A stretch of DNA of 64,000 nucleotides from NCBI RefSeq assembly GCF_018642165.1, contig NZ_JAHHZM010000016.1:54745-118744 (forward strand), read 5' to 3'. The position numbers were made by a program, and so were the translations under genes. Source of the DNA: Echinicola shivajiensis. GTDB lineage: Bacteria > Bacteroidota > Bacteroidia > Cytophagales > Cyclobacteriaceae. The notes beneath the pieces were generated by a model. It was not told where the DNA came from. It did not search any database and saw nothing but the letters and a program-made list of their open reading frames with translations. Shown in pieces: positions 56,745 through 64,000 of this stretch. Every line of letters starts with the position of its first letter. Position 1 is the first letter of the stretch.

Positions 56745-56790
56745 CTAATGTTAACTTAATATAAACAATTTAACAATTTGTTAACATTAG
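56745..56790. repeat. 11-base inverted repeat upstream of the transglutaminase-like gene
   Basis: CTAATGTTAAC (56745-56755) and GTTAACATTAG (56780-56790) are exact reverse complements with a 24-base A/T-rich spacer. The nearer arm ends only 3 bases from the Shine-Dalgarno site of the minus-strand gene. It could be a protein-binding operator or, as RNA, a leader hairpin that limits translation. The repeat is seen directly; the role is unknown. Confidence 0.55.
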
Positions 56791-56853
56791 GACAATATCA
56801 AGCCTAAAAATCTTATGTTAAGTTTTTCTCTAAAAGTAAATTGGTTTAAAAAC

Positions 56854-56883
56854 AAAAAAACCCGAGTCTTACGACCCGGGTTT
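56854..56883 (-). terminator. Intrinsic terminator after dnaN
   Basis: On the minus strand AAACCCG (56877-56883) pairs with CGGGTTT (56858-56864), extended inside by GTC/GAC, and a T-run of seven follows. It lies about 26 bases beyond the dnaN stop. Confidence 0.85.
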
Positions 56884-56908
56884 CAAAATCTTTATAACTG
56901 GTGCTTAC

Positions 56909-58033
56909 TTATACGTAATTGTTAAGCATTACTGGCATCACTAGCATTAGGATATCTTCATTCTCACCTTTTTCGCTTGGAACGATCAAACCAGCGCGGT
57001 TTGGAGCGCTAAACTTCAAAGTAACCTGCTTAGCAGAAATATTATTCAACATCTCTACCAAGAACTTGGCATTGAAGCCAATTTCAATATCCTCTCCTTC
57101 ATGCTCACATGACAATCTTTCATTTGCCTCATTGGAGAAATCAAGGTCCTCTGCTGAAATCTGCAGTTCACTACCAGTCAACTTAAGTCTTACCTGATGG
57201 GTAGTTTTATTGGCATATATGGCAATCCTCTTCAATGAACTTAAGAATTCCACCTTATCGATGGTCATGTCATTGTTATTGTCCACAGGGATTACATTTT
57301 CATAATCTGGGAAACGCTCATCAATTAAACGACAGATCATTTGGATATTCCCAAACTTGAAGTATGCATTGGAATTATTGAACTCCACAGTAACCGGCAC
57401 ATTCTCAGCCGGCAAAGTAGACTTCAATAGGTTAAGTGCCTTCCTTGGAATGATAATGCTCGCAGCATCTTGGGCAGCGATATCCACTCTTCTGTAACGA
57501 ATAAGACGATGACCATCAGTAGCAACAAAAGTAGCATTGGTATTACTCAAATTCACATATACCCCAGTCATTGCAGGACGAAGCTCATCATTACTCGTAG
57601 CAAAAATGGTGTTATTGATCGCACTGCTCAAAACCTCTGTAGACATATCCACCGCTGTCGCATTGGTAACAGAAGGGATCTTAGGAAAATCTGTTGCATT
57701 TTCACCTGCTAATTTATAACGACCGTTATCGGAACTGATTTCAACACTATAGGTATCATGATCAATGCTGAAAGTTACTGGCTGTTCTGGAAGGTTTTTC
57801 AAGGTTTCAATCAAGATTCTTGCAGGTACAGCAATATTTCCATCTTCTTTGGCCTCTACATCAATCTCGGTCATCATGGATGTCTGCAAGTCGGATGCCG
57901 TAATGGTCAGCTTTCCTTCTTTGATTTCAAAAAGGAAGTTTTCTAAAATCGGCACGACAGGATTGGTGGTCACCACCCCATTGATTCCGGATAGTTGCTT
58001 CAAAAGAGCAGAAGAAGAAACAATAAATTTCAT
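56909..58033 (-). CDS. dnaN: DNA polymerase III beta subunit (sliding clamp)
   Basis: The beta clamp encircles DNA and tethers the replicative polymerase. The 374-residue product has the normal length and three tandem clamp domains, beginning MKFIVSSSALLKQLSGINGV and ending with EDILMLVMPVMLNNYV, whose C-terminal PMxL contributes to the partner-binding cleft. The gene is not next to dnaA or an origin; it lies alone between the gldG gene (226 bases upstream) and its own terminator. Separation of dnaN from dnaA is common in this phylum. Confidence 0.97.
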   Translation of the reverse strand: MKFIVSSSALLKQLSGINGVVTTNPVVPILENFLFEIKEGKLTITASDLQTSMMTEIDVEAKEDGNIAVPARILIETLKNLPEQPVTFSIDHDTYSVEISSDNGRYKLAGENATDFPKIPSVTNATAVDMSTEVLSSAINNTIFATSNDELRPAMTGVYVNLSNTNATFVATDGHRLIRYRRVDIAAQDAASIIIPRKALNLLKSTLPAENVPVTVEFNNSNAYFKFGNIQMICRLIDERFPDYENVIPVDNNNDMTIDKVEFLSSLKRIAIYANKTTHQVRLKLTGSELQISAEDLDFSNEANERLSCEHEGEDIEIGFNAKFLVEMLNNISAKQVTLKFSAPNRAGLIVPSEKGENEDILMLVMPVMLNNYV

Positions 58034-58258
58034 GTGAATATGATTTAGTTTTTACTGGAATTTAATTGAAAATAAGTTTTGATCATCCACAATCCTATCA
58101 GAAAGACCAAAACTTTTCAATCAAAATACCAACGCTTTTATTCCAATTGGTTTTCAACAGGGTAAATTTATAAATAAAATCATAAAAGCCTGTATGGCTA
58201 GGGGATTTCTCAAGAAAAAAATTTCACACCAAAACATTAGGCCTTTTTTCTCAATAAA

Positions 58259-59968
58259 TTACCCCCCATATCGCCTTTTTCGCATATAGACCTTAACCAG
58301 TCCAATCAGCATTATCAAGCCCACAGGCAAGGCTACGTTAACCAACTGCCATTTCAACTTCTCTTCCTTAACCTTCTTCTTATCCAGTGGACGGATTTTA
58401 AGCACTTTACTCCGTGTTGCCATTATACCCTCTGGATCTATCAGGTATTTTAAACTATTTTGTAAAAATGTCCTATTGGCGTAACTGTTACTTGTAAATG
58501 GACTTAAGCCCAAAGGCAGAGGATCCCCAGACGCTACTTCATGCTCACTTTGAATCCAATCACTATCTCCAATTATGATCACAGCTCCATCTGAAGTAGA
58601 ATTAATAAAATCAGCATCATCATCAAATTCCTCAGGCAGGAATCGATTATTGAAATAAGACTCAAACTGACCTTCCAATAAGTACACTAATGGAAGTTGT
58701 TTCTGATTATACAAGTTTATGTCAGGCTCCTTTGACATATCCTCAAAAGCAACCTTCACTGGCTGAGCCAATGTCCGGCTGTAATTCCCACTAAACACCA
58801 ACGGAGTCTTCTTTACCCCATCTGCCTTTACTGTATCCAAAGAACTGATAAATCTAAATTTCATTTGATCCAGTCCTTTAGTGATAACATGTTCGCTCAT
58901 ATTATTGGCGATAACATAAAAAGGCCAAGGCAAAGGGGCTATCTGAGGCTGATCACCAAACTCACCTGCCACTACCGGATAATACCCGAAATTCATATCC
59001 TGAACCAAATCCCTATTGATCCGAATACCATATTTAAACAACAACCTATCCAGTCCAGTATCAAAGCCTAAGGCCAAGGTACCTTCTCCACCAGCATCCT
59101 CCATATTGACCGTTAATGGATCAACGCAAAACATCAATTTGCCCCCACTCATCAGATACTGGTCCAACAAATACACTTCCCTTTCCCAAAAAGCAGATTT
59201 TGGTCCTGCAACGATTACTGCATCAAAACTCAGTAGGTCTTCTACACTTTGTGCCTGGCCCAAAGGAACTTTATATACTTCATATTCCTCAGACAAAGCC
59301 TCTACGATCCCATAGCCCTCATCTTCTTGCAATTCTCCATGATTGGTAATCATGGCTACCTTTTGCATTTCCTTTCTGGTGAGCTTTTTGATCATATTAA
59401 TCAACTCAAACTCCAAATTCTCAACAGATAGATTAAGAATCTGGTCAGGTGTCATCCCTTTTTCCCCCTTTAGCAATAGTCCTCCAGTTTCGAATTCTTC
59501 ATTTCGAATCACCACTCCAGGGAAAATCATTCTCGAAGTTTGGGCCCCACCTTCTGTGGCAAAAAGATTGGTTGGATTTATACCAAATTCAGCCAGATAA
59601 ACAATATAGTCTTCCTTTTCCTTCTCTCCTTCTATGCTTAAGGGGTCAAATCTTTTCAGGTTAATAGATACAGAACTATAGTCATTGAAGGTTTTGACCA
59701 TTTCTTCAATATTCTTTTGGAAACGACGCATCCCCCCTGGCAGATCACCATATAGAAGCATTTCTACTTCCAAAGGATCCTCCAAACTCTCTAAAACGTC
59801 CTTAGTTGATTCATGCAAAGAATACCTTTTCTCTTCAGTAAGATCTATACGGAAAGGGAAAAAATTATTCATGATTCCAAGAACCCCAATCAACAAGAGA
59901 ATAAGAATTCCTCCTTTTAGGATTCTCATCCTTATCATCAGGCCAAAATTCATTTTCTTCTTACTCAT
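58259..59968 (-). CDS. gldG: Gliding-motility ABC transporter component GldG
   Basis: A 569-residue membrane-anchored protein of the ABC_transp_aux (GldG/IFT52-like) family, the auxiliary part of the GldAFG transporter. A hydrophobic segment at about residues 18-34 (GGILILLLIGVLGIMNNF) anchors the N-terminus and a second span lies near the C-terminus (VALPVGLIMLIGLVKVYMRK). The ATG at 59966-59968 overlaps the gldF stop by ATGA, showing coupling; a 16-codon upstream extension is rejected. Other gld genes are not in the window. GldAFG occurs in many non-gliding Bacteroidota too, so motility cannot be inferred from it. Confidence 0.88.
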   Translation of the reverse strand: MSKKKMNFGLMIRMRILKGGILILLLIGVLGIMNNFFPFRIDLTEEKRYSLHESTKDVLESLEDPLEVEMLLYGDLPGGMRRFQKNIEEMVKTFNDYSSVSINLKRFDPLSIEGEKEKEDYIVYLAEFGINPTNLFATEGGAQTSRMIFPGVVIRNEEFETGGLLLKGEKGMTPDQILNLSVENLEFELINMIKKLTRKEMQKVAMITNHGELQEDEGYGIVEALSEEYEVYKVPLGQAQSVEDLLSFDAVIVAGPKSAFWEREVYLLDQYLMSGGKLMFCVDPLTVNMEDAGGEGTLALGFDTGLDRLLFKYGIRINRDLVQDMNFGYYPVVAGEFGDQPQIAPLPWPFYVIANNMSEHVITKGLDQMKFRFISSLDTVKADGVKKTPLVFSGNYSRTLAQPVKVAFEDMSKEPDINLYNQKQLPLVYLLEGQFESYFNNRFLPEEFDDDADFINSTSDGAVIIIGDSDWIQSEHEVASGDPLPLGLSPFTSNSYANRTFLQNSLKYLIDPEGIMATRSKVLKIRPLDKKKVKEEKLKWQLVNVALPVGLIMLIGLVKVYMRKRRYGG

Positions 59969-60687
59969 TTTCTCCTGACCATTAGTGTGGTAAAAACAAT
60001 CAATACAACTATCCAAGTCATGAAAAAATATAAATCTCCCGAATCTATCACTCCCCTACTCAAGTTTTCATAGTGATAGCTGAGACTAAACTGTTCTATT
60101 AAAACAGCCCATTGACTAGCATCAAAAAGACTTGCAAGCCCCATAAAACCAAAATGGAGTAAAAAACACAAAAACACGCCAAGGATAAAAGCGGTGATCT
60201 GATTATCCGTTAAAGAGGAACTAAAAAGTCCTATACCTGTAAAAACAGCACCAATCATGATGATTCCGAAAATGGACCCAAAAAACCCTGCACTATCAAT
60301 ATTTCCTACTGGAGCCCCCAATTGATAGATACTGAAGTAGTACAATAAGCTAGGCAACAAGGCAAAGACAAGCACCAACAGTCCTGCGAAATATTTAGCA
60401 AGCACCAACTGATGAGGCTTTAAGGGAGAGGTCATCAATAACTCCCAAGTACCCGTTTTCTTTTCTTCTGCTATCATCCTCATAGTGATAGCAGGTACCA
60501 AAAAGGCAAAAACATAAGGGGTATATACAAAAAGTGCCTCCAAATCTGCAAAGCCATATTCCAAAACACTTGTATTGGGAAACACCCAAACAACCATACC
60601 CATGGCCACCAGAAATACAATAAGTATCAAATAACCGATGATATTATTAAAAAAGGCATTTACCTCTTTGTAAACCAAACTGATCAT
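59965..60687 (-). CDS. gldF: ABC transporter permease GldF
   Basis: A 240-residue membrane protein with about six hydrophobic segments, from MISLVYKEVNAFFNNIIGYL to the last span MTWIVVLIVFTTLMVRRK. The EEKKTGTWELLMTSPLKPHQ cytoplasmic segment is characteristic of ABC-2 permeases. It overlaps gldA (ATGA at 60684-60687) and gldG (ATGA at 59965-59968). GGGGAG lies 9 bases before its start. Function is the membrane part of the GldAFG transporter; substrate unknown. Confidence 0.9.
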   Translation of the reverse strand: MISLVYKEVNAFFNNIIGYLILIVFLVAMGMVVWVFPNTSVLEYGFADLEALFVYTPYVFAFLVPAITMRMIAEEKKTGTWELLMTSPLKPHQLVLAKYFAGLLVLVFALLPSLLYYFSIYQLGAPVGNIDSAGFFGSIFGIIMIGAVFTGIGLFSSSLTDNQITAFILGVFLCFLLHFGFMGLASLFDASQWAVLIEQFSLSYHYENLSRGVIDSGDLYFFMTWIVVLIVFTTLMVRRK

Positions 60688-61601
60688 ATATTACTCCCCG
60701 TTAATTGATGGAAAATGGTCTCCAAGTTTTTTTCTACTTGTTTCAAGTTTAATAGGGAGAGCTGTCTTTCATGGATTAGCCCTATCAACCCCTTGCGCAA
60801 AAGCCCAGGATCATCAGTAGAAATTTGCAACTGATGCCCATCCAACAATTTCATCTTTTCCAATCCTGGTAAGCCGACAAACCACTCCTCTTTTAAGCTT
60901 TCCTGAGTTTCTAGAATTAAAATGGTTTTTTCTCTCTTGTTCTTCAAATTGGAAAGTAGGTCCTGAGCGACCACCTTTCCTTGATGAATGATCACCACCT
61001 TTTCACATAAGGCTTCTACCTCCTGCATAATATGGGTGCTCAATATTAGGGTTTTATCCTTGCTGATTGTTTTGATCAACTTTCTGATCTCCACCAGTTG
61101 GTTGGGGTCTAATCCAGTAGTGGGTTCATCGAGAATGATGACCTTAGGGTCATGTACAAGTGCCTTGGCCAACCCCACTCTTTGGCGATAGCCTTTTGAA
61201 AGTGCACCGATCTTTTTGTGCTGTTCAGGTATCAAGCCACAAGATTCAACCACCTCTTCAATCCTACTCCTTGCTTGCTTACCTTTAATATTGTGCAAGC
61301 CAGCCATAAAACCTAAAAATTCCTTTATGTACATATCCAAGTAAAGTGGATTATGCTCTGGTAAATACCCAATCAAACGACTTGTTTGTTCTGGATGCTG
61401 GACAGTTGAAATCCCATTCACCAAGACATCTCCTTCATCAGGAAGAACATATCCTGCTGCGATCTTCATAGTGGTGGACTTACCAGCCCCATTAGGACCC
61501 AAAAAACCCAATACCTGACCTGGAACAGCTTCAAAGCTGACCTGATCAAGAGCTTTTTGTTGCTTATAAAATTTACTGAGCTGCTTTACTTGAAGCGACA
61601 T
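60684..61601 (-). CDS. gldA: ABC transporter ATPase GldA
   Basis: A 305-residue ATP-binding subunit. Walker A GPNGAGKST lies at residues 35-43, the ABC signature ALSKGYRQRVGLAKAL near 135-150 and Walker B with VIILDEPTTGLDP after it; the LSTHIMQEVEALC switch follows. Similar ABC-2 ATPases exist in many systems, but the order gldA-gldF-gldG with ATGA overlaps supports the assignment. It starts 3 bases after the SDR gene. Confidence 0.92.
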   Translation of the reverse strand: MSLQVKQLSKFYKQQKALDQVSFEAVPGQVLGFLGPNGAGKSTTMKIAAGYVLPDEGDVLVNGISTVQHPEQTSRLIGYLPEHNPLYLDMYIKEFLGFMAGLHNIKGKQARSRIEEVVESCGLIPEQHKKIGALSKGYRQRVGLAKALVHDPKVIILDEPTTGLDPNQLVEIRKLIKTISKDKTLILSTHIMQEVEALCEKVVIIHQGKVVAQDLLSNLKNKREKTILILETQESLKEEWFVGLPGLEKMKLLDGHQLQISTDDPGLLRKGLIGLIHERQLSLLNLKQVEKNLETIFHQLTGSNI

Positions 61602-61604
61602 TTT

Positions 61605-62303
61605 TTATTGTTTTCCTTTTGGCCTTAGTGGACGACATTCCACATCAGCCACAAAATAATTGGGATGTGTTTCCAAAGTCTGGACAATCGTGCTTGCCAC
61701 ATCTTCTGGACGCATCATATTCTCATGTGCATTCATCCCTTCGATATCGTCGAAGAAATTGGTACGAACTGACCCTGGATAAATTGTAGAAACTTTTATT
61801 CCAAAATCTCTCAGTTCCATATACATGGCATGTGAAATTCCTCTGACAGCATGCTTTGTACCACAGTATCCTGCAAATTTAGCCACCCCATTTAATCCTG
61901 CAATTGAAGCCACATTCAGTATATGCCCTTCATCCTGCTTTTTCATATTCGGAATAACTTTCCTACTAGAATAGAAAATTCCATGGACATTGGTATCAAA
62001 CATGGCTTTCCAATCTGCTGCATCCATTTCTTCAATGTTACCAGCCACTCCAAAACCCGCATTGTTGACCAAGATTCTTATATCTTCGCCCATTATTTTT
62101 TTTGTTTCTTCATAAGCCCTATTGACAGAATCCTCAGCTGACACATCACAGCTGACAAAATGAAAACATTCATTTTCCAATTGTGGGCAAGTCCTGCCCC
62201 ATCCTGCTACTTGGACTCCATTTTCAAGAAGTTGTTTCACCACTTCCAGTCCTATTCCCTTACTAACGCCAGTTACGATGGCCCTTTTACCTGATAATTT
62301 CAT
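61605..62303 (-). CDS. Short-chain dehydrogenase/reductase (SDR) family oxidoreductase
   Basis: A cytosolic NAD(P)-dependent oxidoreductase of classical SDR type. The 232-residue product has the nucleotide motif TGVSKGIG (residues 11-18), NNAG (80-83), catalytic Ser133, Tyr146 and Lys150 (YCGTK) and the Ile-Tyr-Pro-Gly-Ser-Val segment after it. The substrate cannot be told from sequence. It is the first gene of a minus-strand unit with gldA-gldF-gldG, separated from gldA by 3 bases. Confidence 0.93.
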   Translation of the reverse strand: MKLSGKRAIVTGVSKGIGLEVVKQLLENGVQVAGWGRTCPQLENECFHFVSCDVSAEDSVNRAYEETKKIMGEDIRILVNNAGFGVAGNIEEMDAADWKAMFDTNVHGIFYSSRKVIPNMKKQDEGHILNVASIAGLNGVAKFAGYCGTKHAVRGISHAMYMELRDFGIKVSTIYPGSVRTNFFDDIEGMNAHENMMRPEDVASTIVQTLETHPNYFVADVECRPLRPKGKQ

Positions 62304-62471
62304 ATCTCATTGATCTTATTTCAACTTCTTTAATGAAATACGGATACAAATTGTTCCTTTTTTTTCTAGAATAAAATAGTTTCAAACTAAAAACTTATTA
62401 AAAGTTATTAAATCCACTAATTTCAATACTTTTTATTTTTTCCTACTTTTAATTAAACCAATCATTCAATC

Positions 62472-63767
62472 ATGTATAAAAGCCTCTTCACTTCTTTTTG
62501 CTTGTTAGTAAGCACCTTTACCTTCGGACAAAATCAATTACATAAAATAATCGATCAAAGCGCCTCTGACATTGAATCAAAGGTAATTGATTGGCGAAGG
62601 GACATCCACCAAAACCCAGAATTAGGTAACCAAGAAACCCGGACTGCAGCCTTAGTTGCAAAACACCTTAGGCAGTTGGGGATAGAGGTAAAGGAAAATA
62701 TAGCCGTCACTGGAGTGATTGGATTTTTAAAAGGTGGTCATGATGGTCCTACTGTCGCCCTAAGGGCTGACATGGATGCCTTGCCAGTAACTGAAAGAAA
62801 TGACCTACCATTTAAATCCACCAAAACCACCATCTATAATGACCAGGAAATCGGTGTAATGCATGCTTGCGGACATGACACCCATGTTTCCATTTTAATG
62901 GGCGTGGCAGAAGTATTGGCGGGGATGAAGGATGAATTACATGGAAACGTTAAATTTATCTTTCAACCAGCAGAGGAAGGTGTCTTTGATTCAGGCACTG
63001 ATTCTTGGGGAGCCAAACTAATGGTAGAAGAAGGTGTCATGGAAGATGTAGATGTGGTATTTGGACTACATATCAATTCCCAAACTGAAGTAGGCAAAAT
63101 TAAATACCGATCTGGCCCTGCAATGGCCGCTGTTGACAACCTTAAACTTACCGTAAATGGCCGACAAGCTCATGGCGCTTACCCATGGTCATCGGTAGAT
63201 CCAATAGTTACCTCAGCACAAATCATTAATTCCCTACAGACCATTATCAGTAGAAATGTAAACATCACTGAAAACCCAGCCATTGTCACTATCGGAAGTA
63301 TCCACGGTGGCGTGCGCCAAAACATCATTCCTGAGAAAGTTGAAATGCTTGGAACCATCAGGACATATGGAACCCAACAGCAGGAACTTATTCATAAAAG
63401 AATTCACGAAATTGTAAGTCATACTGGAGAGGCAGCAGGAGCCCAAGTAGATATTAAAATTGACAAAATTTATCCGGCCACTGTTAATGATCCAGAACTT
63501 ACCGAAAAAATGCTCCAAACACTATATTCCGCAGCAGGCGAAGAAAACGTCGTTTACCATGATCCTATCACCGGCGCAGAAGATTTTAGTTATTTTCAGC
63601 AGGAGGCACCGGGTTTGTTTATCTTTTTGGGAGGAATGCCAAAAGGAAAAGATCCCACGAAAGTAGCCGCTCACCATACTCCCGATTTTTTCATTGACGA
63701 AGAAAGTCTGAAACTCGGTGTAAGGGCCTTGAGTTATCTGACGGTGGACTATATGGATCAGAAATAA
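62472..63767 (+). CDS. Exported M20 family amidohydrolase
   Basis: A 431-residue metallohydrolase of the M20D amidohydrolase group (hippurate/N-acyl-amino-acid hydrolase type), predicted to cleave N-acyl amino acids or similar amides. It starts with a signal peptide (MYKSLFTSFCLLVSTFTFGQ), so it acts outside the cytoplasm. Metal ligands are visible: Cys133, His135 and neighbours in MHACGHDTHV, then PAEEG (residues 166-170, general-base Glu) and GAEDFSYF with His in AAHHTPDFF. It is transcribed alone, divergent from the SDR gene. Substrate unknown; peptidase activity is less likely than amidohydrolase. Confidence 0.92.
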   Translation: MYKSLFTSFCLLVSTFTFGQNQLHKIIDQSASDIESKVIDWRRDIHQNPELGNQETRTAALVAKHLRQLGIEVKENIAVTGVIGFLKGGHDGPTVALRADMDALPVTERNDLPFKSTKTTIYNDQEIGVMHACGHDTHVSILMGVAEVLAGMKDELHGNVKFIFQPAEEGVFDSGTDSWGAKLMVEEGVMEDVDVVFGLHINSQTEVGKIKYRSGPAMAAVDNLKLTVNGRQAHGAYPWSSVDPIVTSAQIINSLQTIISRNVNITENPAIVTIGSIHGGVRQNIIPEKVEMLGTIRTYGTQQQELIHKRIHEIVSHTGEAAGAQVDIKIDKIYPATVNDPELTEKMLQTLYSAAGEENVVYHDPITGAEDFSYFQQEAPGLFIFLGGMPKGKDPTKVAAHHTPDFFIDEESLKLGVRALSYLTVDYMDQK

Positions 63768-63809
63768 ACTATTTCCATGAGGCTGTCTCAATAAGTCTAT
63801 TTTTTGTAT

Positions 63810-63881
63810 CATTTTGACGAAAGGAAGAATCTCATATAATTATTTTTAATAACCCAAGAGATTTCTCCTATCGTACCAATG
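63810..63881. repeat. Palindromic REP-like element
   Basis: Two 24-base arms (63810-63833 and 63858-63881) form an imperfect inverted repeat: 18 of 24 positions pair. The left arm contains GACGAAAGGAAGAATCTC and the right GAGATTTCTCCTATCG. It follows a GAGGCTGTCTC motif (63779-63789). Such GACGAAGGA/AATCTC palindromes are dispersed in many Bacteroidota genomes, from memory. Only one copy is in the window, so repetition cannot be shown here. Confidence 0.55.
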
Positions 63882-63885
63882 ACGT

Positions 63886-63930
63886 AAAGAACTAGGCATG
63901 AATTTGTTCGAGTTCATAACCTAGTTCTTT
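63886..63930 (-). terminator. Inverted repeat over the 3' end of the truncated gene
   Basis: Arms AAAGAACTAGG (63886-63896) and CCTAGTTCTTT (63920-63930) are perfect, with a second inner pair ATGAA/TTCAT. The repeat covers the last codons and the stop codon of the truncated minus-strand gene. On the minus strand the far arm ends TTCTTT, so it may be a terminator with a weak T-tract. Confidence 0.5.
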
Positions 63931-64000
63931 AGCTGTTTTTTGTAGCCACCTTTCTCTGTGAAGCTGCATTTTTTCTTCATAGGCCTTGATACCTTTTTCA
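63892..64000 (-). CDS. Truncated unknown gene (C-terminal 36 residues)
   Basis: The window ends within a minus-strand gene. The visible frame encodes a charged helical end (YEEKMQLHRERWLQK, then TAKELGYELEQIHA) and the stop at 63892-63894. No family is recognised from so little. A neighbouring palindromic element suggests this edge may be a place of mobile-element activity. Whether the gene is a transposase-like protein or a host protein cannot be told. Confidence 0.45.
   Translation of the reverse strand, partial: EKGIKAYEEKMQLHRERWLQKTAKELGYELEQIHA

Overview
The window reads as one contiguous piece of a Bacteroidota chromosome, most likely order Cytophagales and perhaps Cyclobacteriaceae (genus not resolvable by eye). 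The evidence is a SusC/SusD pair, GldA/F/G-type genes, DUF5686, DUF4290 and DUF3467 proteins, zinc-free uS14 and bL36, near absence of Shine-Dalgarno sequences, and promoters matching the Bacteroidetes signature TTTG-N19-TAnnTTTG. Base composition looks uniform and AT-leaning, and no prophage, CRISPR array, integrase or intact insertion sequence was seen.

Region 1 (1-30.5 kb, all minus strand) is the information-processing supercluster. In transcription order (right to left) it starts with tRNA-Tyr, tRNA-Gly, tRNA-Thr and tuf. Then come tRNA-Trp, secE, nusG, rplK, rplA, rplJ, rplL, rpoB and rpoC, a DUF3467 gene, and the str group rpsL, rpsG, fusA, rpsJ. The S10/spc/alpha array follows: rplC-D-W-B, rpsS, rplV, rpsC, rplP, rpmC, rpsQ, rplN-X-E, rpsN, rpsH, rplF-R, rpsE, rpmD, rplO, secY, map, infA, rpmJ, rpsM, rpsK, rpsD and rpoA (cut by the window edge). 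Four promoters (before tRNA-Tyr, tRNA-Trp, rpsL and rplC) and four intrinsic terminators or attenuators divide it into units. rpsJ, usually the first gene of the S10 operon, is here the last gene of the str unit.

Region 2 (30.6-37.8 kb) holds an M1 metallopeptidase lipoprotein, a lone biotin carrier protein, pyrH-frr and a large DUF5686 surface protein. A 705-base AT-rich gap follows.

Region 3 (38.5-48.4 kb, plus strand) is an outer-membrane uptake locus: SusC, SusD, a 13-motif FG-GAP/UnbV lipoprotein and a vanadium-haloperoxidase-like lipoprotein with a complete vanadate pocket. This is the most interesting accessory system in the window.

Region 4 (48.4-64 kb) returns to housekeeping genes: an ECF sigma/anti-sigma pair with gmk and nadD; a lipid A-type acyltransferase, a UvrD/PcrA helicase, a DUF4290 gene and murA (with Asp replacing the catalytic Cys); a transglutaminase-like exported protein; dnaN; an SDR-gldA-gldF-gldG operon; and an exported M20 amidohydrolase. 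A palindromic repeat and a truncated unknown gene lie at the right edge.
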